From the NCBI GenBank assembly GCA_005883585.1, contig VBFD01000105.1, forward strand, positions 1 to 5,491: 5,491 nucleotides of DNA, in the 5' to 3' direction. This DNA is from UBA10449 sp005883585 (GTDB lineage Bacteria; Chloroflexota; Dormibacteria; Dormibacterales; Dormibacteraceae). The notes under the pieces were generated by a model that saw nothing but the letters and a program-made list of their open reading frames with translations, ran no database searches and had not been told where the DNA came from. Each line of letters begins with the position of its first letter. The stretch's first letter is position 1. Both the position numbers and the translations under genes were made by a program. Shown in pieces: positions 1 through 4,140 of the stretch.

Positions 1-697
1 GGTGGATGTTGGAGGCGAAGTTCGCGACCACGATGCGGCCCGGAGCTTCGCCGAAGATGCGCTCGAAAGGTGCGTGCAGGTCTCGCTCCGAGCCCGAGCG
101 GCCCGACCGCTCCGCGTTGGTGGAGTCGCTGAGCAGCAGCTGTACGCCCTCGTCGCCCAGCCGCCGGAAGCGTTCCATGTCGGTCGGATGGCCGTCAGGA
201 GGATCGGGGTCGAGCTTGAAGTCGCTGGTGTAGACGACTCGCCCGACGGGCGTCTGGATGGCGAGCGCGACCGCGTCCGGGATCGAGTGGCAGACAGCGA
301 TTGTTTCGACGCGAAACGGGCCGAGCTGCACAGTGTCGCCCACGCGAACCTCGCGCAGGTCCGCCTCGCGCAGGATGCGATGCTCTTTGAGCTTGGGCTT
401 GACCAGGCCGAGCGTGAGCCGCGTCCCGTAGACGGGGACGTTGATCTTCTTGAGCGCGAATGGGAGCCCACCGATGTGGTCTTCGTGCCCATGGCTCAGA
501 AAGATTCCGAGCACCTTGCGCCGCGGGTCGAGCAGGTACGAGATATCGGGCAGGACGAGGTCGATGCCGAGCATGTCCTCCTGGGGGAACATGAGCCCCG
601 CGTCGACGACCAGGACCTGGTCCTCCCACTCGAGCGCCCACATGTTGATGCCGACCTCGCCGAGGCCGCCGAGCGGCAGGTATCGAAGCCCGCTCAC
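1..697 (-). CDS. rnj: Ribonuclease J, N-terminal part (3' end outside window)
   Basis: This is the first 232 residues of an RNase J, a metallo-beta-lactamase/beta-CASP ribonuclease with 5'-3' exonuclease and endonuclease activity in mRNA decay and rRNA maturation. Seen in the translation: the N-terminal LPLGGLGEVGINM signature (7-19), DAGLMFP (32-38), the zinc motif HGHEDH (H69, H71, D73, H74), further metal ligands H137 (CHSIPDA) and D159 (YTSDFK), and LLSDSTNAERSG (188-199), which leads into the beta-CASP domain. The fragment ends at ASNIH, where family members continue (usually about 550 residues in all). The GTG start at 697 puts the LGGLGE motif at the family's usual distance from the N-terminus. 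It overlaps the glycosylase TGA by 4 bases (GTGA), so translational coupling is likely. An AGGAGG (717-722) lies 19 bases upstream, too far for a normal ribosome site. No stop codon interrupts the frame to base 2. The family call is secure. J1 versus J2 type cannot be decided. Confidence 0.95.
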   Translation of the reverse strand, partial: MSGLRYLPLGGLGEVGINMWALEWEDQVLVVDAGLMFPQEDMLGIDLVLPDISYLLDPRRKVLGIFLSHGHEDHIGGLPFALKKINVPVYGTRLTLGLVKPKLKEHRILREADLREVRVGDTVQLGPFRVETIAVCHSIPDAVALAIQTPVGRVVYTSDFKLDPDPPDGHPTDMERFRRLGDEGVQLLLSDSTNAERSGRSGSERDLHAPFERIFGEAPGRIVVANFASNIH

Positions 698-1236
698 AAG
701 AGACGCAGCTGTTCTGCCTCCTGCTTTGGGATTGCAATCGGTTCCGGCGGCGGTGGCGGCGCGAGCAGCTTGTCGAGGTATGCCTTCACACGGTCGAAGT
801 CTTGCTCGAGATCCGCGACCAGGGCGCCGTTGTGCAGAGCAGCAGCTGGGTGGTAAAGCGGCACGTACGCCACGCCATCGCGCCGCACGAGGCTGCCGTG
901 GACCCGCGATATGGAGCCTTGTCCAGGCAGCAGGCGCTCAAGGGCATGCCTGCCGAGCACGAGCACGACCTTCGGCTTGATCATCTCCAGCTGGCGGGCC
1001 AGGTACGGCGAGCAAGATTCGACCTCGTTCGGCATCGGGTCGCGGTTTTGCGGTGGCCGGCACTTGAGCACGTTGGTGATGTAGACGTCTGACCGGCCGA
1101 GCCCGATTCGTGCGAGCAGTGTGTCGAGCAGGTGGCCTGCCGCGCCCACGAAGGGCTCGCCCTGCCGGTCCTCGTTGAACCCAGGCGCCTCCCCGACGAT
1201 CATGATGTCGGCCGGACAGGGTCCGATACCAGGCAC
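694..1236 (-). CDS. Family 4 (iron-sulfur) uracil-DNA glycosylase; annotated start is too short
   Basis: This enzyme removes uracil from DNA after cytosine deamination, the first step of base excision repair. Counting from the GTG at 1236, the visible family 4 motifs are VGEAPGFNEDRQGEPFVG (14-31, the catalytic/uracil-binding motif), TNVLKCRPPQNR (54-65, with C59), C75, and HPAAALHN (129-136, with the conserved histidine). C59 and C75 match two of the four 4Fe-4S ligands. The other two are encoded upstream of this start as CVKC (codons at 1264-1275), in the same open frame. The true protein is therefore longer, but that stretch has no ATG, GTG, TTG or CTG before the stop at 1330-1332. The GTG at 1236 is the first standard start codon and is used here only as a conservative boundary. 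The C-terminus has a PPPPP run (160-164) and a hydrophilic tail. The gene follows dapA directly and its TGA overlaps the RNase J start. Confidence 0.88.
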   Translation of the reverse strand: MPGIGPCPADIMIVGEAPGFNEDRQGEPFVGAAGHLLDTLLARIGLGRSDVYITNVLKCRPPQNRDPMPNEVESCSPYLARQLEMIKPKVVLVLGRHALERLLPGQGSISRVHGSLVRRDGVAYVPLYHPAAALHNGALVADLEQDFDRVKAYLDKLLAPPPPPEPIAIPKQEAEQLRLL

Positions 1237-1329
1237 TGCTTGCGTGCGCGTCGCGTGGAGACCGCACTTGACGCACGCGCGGACCTCGGTGTGGAGCTGC
1301 TCGAGCTCGGGGGATGCGCTAGGCGACTT
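1237..1329 (-). other. In-frame upstream coding extension of the glycosylase, without a standard start codon
   Basis: These 31 codons follow the in-frame TGA at 1330-1332 and run straight into the glycosylase frame. They encode a typical family 4 N-terminus: an acidic/leucine-rich helix (PELEQLHTEVRAC), then the CVKC iron-sulfur pair and GLHATRTQAV before the VPGIGPCPADIMIVGEAPG core. In characterised family 4 enzymes the first cysteine lies about 14 residues from the start. That would put the start near 1318-1329, just at the dapA stop (1319-1321). The coding character is seen in the sequence; how it is initiated is unknown. Confidence 0.8.
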
Positions 1330-2230
1330 TCACTCCAGTGCTGAATGTGATCAGGTCCCCGGCCTCGCCGATGGTCTGCATCACGGACTTGAGCTGATCG
1401 TCCGTCAGCGGCACCAGGGGCAGGCGGAATGGGCCTGCCGGGAAGCCCATGGCGTTGAGCGCCGTCTTGATCGGAACCGGGTTGGCGGCCGTGGTCATCA
1501 GCGTCTTGATCACAGGCAGCAAGCCCTGGTGTATCTCCTGCGCGGTCTTGTTATCCGCCTTGACGTACGCATCGATCAACCTCTTAACGGAGCGCCCGGC
1601 GATGTGCGAGACGACGCAGATGACTCCGTAGCCACCGACCGCGAGCAACGGCAGCGTCCAACTGTCGTCGCCGCTCCAGACCTTGAATTGCTCCGGCTTG
1701 CCCGCGCAGACGAGACCGATCTGATCAAGGTCGCCGCTGGCCTCTTTGACGCCGATGATGCCCGGCAGCTGCGAACATCGGATCGTCGTCGCCGACGTCA
1801 TGTTGACTGCCGTGCGACCCTGGATGTTGTACATGATCGTCGGGCCGACTTCCGAGATCGCCTTGAAGTGCTGGTACATGCCCTCTTGCGGGGGCTTGTT
1901 GTAATACGGGACGACGGCGAGCAGCGCGTCGGCGCCCGCCTTCATCGCGCGCTCGGAGAGCTTGACCGAGTGGTGGGTGTCGTTGCTCCCCGTGCCCGAG
2001 ACGACCGATTGGCGCGGGATCGCCTTCTTGATGGCTTTCAGCAGCTCGATCTTCTCGTCATCGCTGAGCGCCGGCGATTCGCCGGTGGTGCCCGAGACGA
2101 CGACGCCGTCAGATCCGTCGGCGACGAGCATGACGGCCAGCTTCTCCGCCGCCTCGTAGTCCACCGACCCGTCGGCTTTGAAAGGAGTGATCATGGCGGT
2201 GAGAAGACGTCCGATCTCAGGTGCTGCCAT
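1319..2230 (-). CDS. dapA: 4-hydroxy-tetrahydrodipicolinate synthase
   Basis: This enzyme condenses pyruvate with aspartate semialdehyde, the committed step to lysine and diaminopimelate; it is a cytoplasmic TIM-barrel class I aldolase. The 303-residue length is normal. Visible motifs are SGTTGE (46-51), VPYYNKPPQEG (107-117, with the catalytic-triad tyrosine region at Y109-Y110), MYNIQGRT (133-140, with proton-shuttle Y134), GVKEASGDL (160-168, with Schiff-base K162) and SGDDS (186-190). Oddities: the usual YNVPGRT proline is Q137, and the usual GVISV-A-N segment reads GVICVVSH (202-209). The essential tyrosine and lysine are intact, so activity is expected. The ATG overlaps the asd TGA by one base (TGATG), and a GGGGG run lies 7 bases upstream. 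The family also contains N-acetylneuraminate lyase and related aldolases, but the context with asd and dapB strongly favours DapA. Confidence 0.96.
   Translation of the reverse strand: MAAPEIGRLLTAMITPFKADGSVDYEAAEKLAVMLVADGSDGVVVSGTTGESPALSDDEKIELLKAIKKAIPRQSVVSGTGSNDTHHSVKLSERAMKAGADALLAVVPYYNKPPQEGMYQHFKAISEVGPTIMYNIQGRTAVNMTSATTIRCSQLPGIIGVKEASGDLDQIGLVCAGKPEQFKVWSGDDSWTLPLLAVGGYGVICVVSHIAGRSVKRLIDAYVKADNKTAQEIHQGLLPVIKTLMTTAANPVPIKTALNAMGFPAGPFRLPLVPLTDDQLKSVMQTIGEAGDLITFSTGVKVA
1324..1336 (-). promoter_or_regulatory. Candidate displaced ribosome site and degenerate start of the glycosylase
   Basis: A GGAG (1333-1336) at the end of dapA lies 6 bases before codon TCG (1324-1326) in the glycosylase frame, and 3 bases before AAG (1327-1329). 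One base change would turn TCG into TTG or AAG into ATG. Either would give a start at the distance from the CxxC expected for the family. This could mark an error or mutation at the start codon. It is inference only. Confidence 0.3.
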
Positions 2231-2242
2231 CAGATGACCCCC
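2228..2242 (-). promoter_or_regulatory. asd/dapA translational coupling junction with G-rich ribosome site
   Basis: The asd stop and dapA start share one base in TGATG (2228-2232). A GGGGGT run at 2237-2242 lies 7 bases before the ATG and can act as a weak Shine-Dalgarno. The arrangement supports this ATG as the dapA start and suggests coupled translation of the two consecutive pathway enzymes. Confidence 0.6.
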
Positions 2243-3258
2243 ATCGCGAGCGCATGCTCGGCGATTTGAACGGCGTTGAGCGCGGCGCCCTTGCGCAGGT
2301 TGTCCGAAACCAGCCAGAGCATCAACCCGCGGTTCGATGAGATGTCGTCGCGAATGCGGCCAACATACACCTCGTCCTTGCCCGCGACATGGAGCGGGGT
2401 CGGGTAGATCTTGGCGTGCGGATCGTCTTCGACCATGACACCGGGAGCCTCGCCGAGGACCAATCGCGCCTCGCCCGCACCGATCTTCTTCTCGGTCTCG
2501 ATCAAGACCGATTCGCTGTGGCCGATCGGCACCGGTACGCGAACACAGGTCGCGGCGATCGGCAGCGCCGGATCGTGGAGGATCTTGCGGGTTTCGTGGA
2601 CGAGCTTCATCTCTTCCTCGTTGTAGCCGCCGGCGTCAGGCTTCCAGCCGCCTGGGATGACGTTGTAGGCGAGCTGGTGCGAGGTCGTGGCGACCGTTGG
2701 AGTCTTGCCGGCTGCGATCGCTTCCGTCTGGTCCTCGAGCTCGTCCATCAGCGCGCGACCGGCTCCGGATGCGGCCTGGTAACTGGATACGATCACACGC
2801 CGGACGCCGAAGCGCTTGCGTAAGGGCTCAAGCACCATCGTCAGGGGGATCGTCGTGCAGTTTGGGCTGGCGATGATGCCCTCGTTCTCGCGGATGTCCT
2901 CTGCGTTGACCTCGGGGACGACCAGAGGCACGTTGGCCTTCATCCGCCAGGCAGAGCTCTTGTCGATGACGAGTGCGCCTGCCTCGGCAGCGCTGGGAGC
3001 GTATTGAAGGGAGATGTCGGCACCGGCGGCGAACATCGCAATGTCGACGCCCTGGAACGAAGATTCGTCCAATCGCCGCAGCGTCAGGTGTTCGCCGTTG
3101 AAGGGCACGGTCGCCCCGACCGATCTCTCGGACGCGAAGGCAGTTACATTCGCGACCGGAAACTTGCGCTGGACCAGAATCTTGAGCATCTGCTGGCCCA
3201 CGAGCCCGGTCGCGCCGACGACGGCAACGTTTAATCGCTTGGAGGTGGGCACGACCAC
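2230..3258 (-). CDS. asd: Aspartate-semialdehyde dehydrogenase
   Basis: This enzyme reduces L-aspartyl-4-phosphate to aspartate semialdehyde with NADPH, feeding lysine/diaminopimelate and the threonine/methionine branch. Its 342 residues match the family. In order, the sequence shows the NADP-binding VVGATGLVGQ (13-22), SSAWRM (101-106), ASPNCTT with nucleophile C134 (130-136), SSYQAASGAG (158-167), VRVPVPIGHSESV with substrate-binding R240 and acid/base H247, and the C-terminal DNLRKGAALNAVQIAE (from 319). The start is a GTG at 3258. A second GTG two codons on (3250-3252) fits equally well. There is no clear Shine-Dalgarno, but a TANNNT box lies next to it (see the separate entry). The gene begins after a 116-base gap, so it probably has its own promoter, and it overlaps dapA by one base. 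The product of Asd is the substrate of DapA. Confidence 0.97.
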   Translation of the reverse strand: MVVPTSKRLNVAVVGATGLVGQQMLKILVQRKFPVANVTAFASERSVGATVPFNGEHLTLRRLDESSFQGVDIAMFAAGADISLQYAPSAAEAGALVIDKSSAWRMKANVPLVVPEVNAEDIRENEGIIASPNCTTIPLTMVLEPLRKRFGVRRVIVSSYQAASGAGRALMDELEDQTEAIAAGKTPTVATTSHQLAYNVIPGGWKPDAGGYNEEEMKLVHETRKILHDPALPIAATCVRVPVPIGHSESVLIETEKKIGAGEARLVLGEAPGVMVEDDPHAKIYPTPLHVAGKDEVYVGRIRDDISSNRGLMLWLVSDNLRKGAALNAVQIAEHALAMGVI

Positions 3259-3264
3259 AGTTTA
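3250..3264 (-). promoter_or_regulatory. Possible -10 box and leaderless start for asd
   Basis: TAAACT (3259-3264) matches TANNNT and is followed by six bases and then a GTG (3250-3252). That is the spacing seen when transcription starts on the start codon itself. No purine-rich ribosome site precedes asd, which agrees with leaderless translation. No good -35 hexamer is visible at 16-18 bases. If this is right, Asd starts two codons later than annotated here. It rests on a short match and is weak. Confidence 0.3.
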
Positions 3265-3277
3265 ATTCGATCCAGGC

Positions 3278-3294
3278 CGCGATGGCGAATCGCG
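3278..3294 (-). repeat. Inverted repeat, 6-base arms, 5-base loop
   Basis: CGCGAT (3278-3283) and ATCGCG (3289-3294) are perfect complements around GGCGA. It is the member of the chain nearest to the asd start and shares GCG (3292-3294) with the next palindrome. Confidence 0.55.
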
Positions 3295-3303
3295 CAATTG
3301 CGC
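3292..3303. repeat. Perfect 12-base palindrome GCGCAATTGCGC
   Basis: The sequence is fully self-complementary. It can be a dimer-binding site in DNA or a 4-base-pair hairpin with an AAUU loop in RNA. It overlaps both neighbouring inverted repeats by three bases each. Confidence 0.6.
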
Positions 3304-3324
3304 ACGTCTTGATCTAAACGTGCG
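3301..3324. repeat. Inverted repeat, 7-base arms, 10-base loop
   Basis: CGCACGT (3301-3307) pairs perfectly with ACGTGCG (3318-3324) around CTTGATCTAA. On the minus strand no U-tract follows, so it is not a standard terminator of pnp-dapB. An operator or leader hairpin is more likely. Confidence 0.6.
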
Positions 3325-3327
3325 TTT
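3316..3327. promoter_or_regulatory. Operator-like motif, copy 1 (AAACG-CA-CGTTT)
   Basis: On the minus strand this reads AAACGCACGTTT, with perfect 5-base arms around CA. A second, slightly diverged copy lies 42 bases upstream, about four helical turns. The motif partly overlaps the 7-base-arm inverted repeat. No known regulator is recognised. Confidence 0.35.
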
Positions 3328-3356
3328 GCGGGCGGGTGATTTCGCGCTTTTGGGTC

Positions 3357-3368
3357 AAACGGTGCGTT
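3357..3368. promoter_or_regulatory. Operator-like motif, copy 2 (AACG-CAC-CGTT)
   Basis: On the minus strand this reads AACGCACCGTTT, identical to copy 1 over AACGCAC and GTTT apart from one extra C. It ends 6 bases before the dapB stop. It keeps AACG/CGTT arms, which favours a real motif over chance, but two copies in one gap are thin evidence. Confidence 0.35.
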
Positions 3369-3374
3369 ATTGGA

Positions 3375-4133
3375 TCAGGCGAGATCCAGGCCCAGCAGCT
3401 CGTCGAGACCGCGATAGAAGCGCGGCTCGGCGACGACCGTGCGAATCGCCAGCAGCACTCCCGGCACGTAGGCTTCGCGGCTCGTCGTCCGATGGGCGAT
3501 GGTGAGCGTCTGGCCTGGCAATCCGAATATGACCTCCTGGTCGGCCACGAAACCGGGCAGGCGGATGCTGTGCACCGCGACGCTCCCCTCTTCCCCGCCT
3601 CGCGTACCCTCGAGCGTCACCTTCTCGGCCTTCTTGTGGGTGAAGGGCTTGCTGCCTCGCCGGGCCGCGAGCCGCTTCGCCGTCGAGAGGGCCGTGCCGG
3701 ACGGCGCGTCGAGCTTGGTCGCATGGTGCATCTCGATGACCTCTGCGGCGTCGAAATGCGGTGCGGCGATTTCAGCGAGGTGCATCATCAGCACCGCGCC
3801 GACGGCGAAGTTGGGCGCGACGATCCCACCCAAGCCTTTCGCTTTGCATGCGGTCTCGAGCTTGTCGACGTCGGTCGCCGACAAGCCGCTCGTGCCCACA
3901 ACCGGCGAAGCACCAATGGCCACGGCGGCGAGCACGTTGTGCAGCGCTTCCGGAGGCCGTGTGAAATCGACGAAGGCGCGCGGCCTCTTCTCATGCAAGA
4001 AGGCGGCGAGGTCATCGCCTCGCGAGATGCCCCCGACGTAGTCGATGTCCGGTTCCGCCGCCAGCGCAGCGGCGAGGATCGAGCCGACCTTGCCGCGGTG
4101 ACCGGCGACCGCGACTTTGATCGGCCCGCTCAT
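3375..4133 (-). CDS. dapB: 4-hydroxy-tetrahydrodipicolinate reductase
   Basis: This enzyme reduces hydroxy-tetrahydrodipicolinate, the DapA product, to tetrahydrodipicolinate with NAD(P)H. The 252 residues match the family. Visible are the dinucleotide loop VAVAGHRGKVGS (7-18), FVDFTRPP (54-61), VVGTSGLS (78-85), APNFAVGAVLM (106-116) and the signature EMHHATKLDAPSGTA (134-148), with catalytic H136 and K140. GKVG in place of the enterobacterial GRMG resembles actinobacterial DapB, a type that accepts NADH and NADPH, so dual cofactor use is possible. The ATG at 4133 is chosen because the nucleotide loop then starts at residue 7. An upstream GTG at 4196 would add 21 residues overlapping the pnp tail and is unlikely. 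Only AGGT separates the pnp TAG from the ATG, and the AGAGGT there is unusually close for a ribosome site. That points to coupling with pnp. Confidence 0.96.
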   Translation of the reverse strand: MSGPIKVAVAGHRGKVGSILAAALAAEPDIDYVGGISRGDDLAAFLHEKRPRAFVDFTRPPEALHNVLAAVAIGASPVVGTSGLSATDVDKLETACKAKGLGGIVAPNFAVGAVLMMHLAEIAAPHFDAAEVIEMHHATKLDAPSGTALSTAKRLAARRGSKPFTHKKAEKVTLEGTRGGEEGSVAVHSIRLPGFVADQEVIFGLPGQTLTIAHRTTSREAYVPGVLLAIRTVVAEPRFYRGLDELLGLDLA

Positions 4134-4140
4134 ACCTCTA
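4131..4140 (-). promoter_or_regulatory. pnp/dapB junction (TAG-AGGT-ATG)
   Basis: The pnp stop (4138-4140) and the dapB ATG (4131-4133) are four bases apart. The purine run AGAGGT overlaps the stop and touches the start codon, leaving almost no Shine-Dalgarno spacing. Reinitiation by ribosomes finishing pnp is the simplest reading and implies one transcript. Confidence 0.5.

Larger units (their letters stand above)
3259..3374 (-). other. Intergenic region between dapB and asd, likely asd control region
   Basis: This is the only sizeable gap in the window. It is less GC-dominated than the flanking genes and rich in short symmetric elements: three chained inverted repeats at 3278-3324 and two AACG-CGTT motifs at 3316-3327 and 3357-3368. 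A TTGACC (3353-3358) resembles a -35 box, but no convincing -10 follows at 16-18 bases. No T-run follows any hairpin on the minus strand, so no intrinsic terminator is evident. It is too short for a lysine riboswitch. Confidence 0.5.

Noticed and set aside
195..737. 180-codon minus-strand open frame
   Set aside because: It overlaps the RNase J frame, which has the HGHEDH motif and the correct start. The product is Arg/Ala/Gly-rich noise.
2..856. 284-codon plus-strand open frame
   Set aside because: It lies antisense to RNase J and the glycosylase, which have clear family motifs. The product is Arg/Asp/Val-rich with no recognisable domain, typical of a GC-rich shadow frame.
1121..2269. 382-codon plus-strand open frame
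   Set aside because: It is antisense to dapA, with low-complexity Arg/Asp/Leu composition and no motif. It is a shadow of the real gene's codon bias.
3301..3324. Intrinsic terminator after dapB
   Set aside because: The hairpin exists, but no T-run follows it on the minus strand, and the stem is only 7 base pairs with a 10-base loop.
3259..3374. Lysine riboswitch ahead of asd
   Set aside because: The gap is 116 bases, shorter than the lysine aptamer (about 170 or more), and the expected conserved core was not seen.
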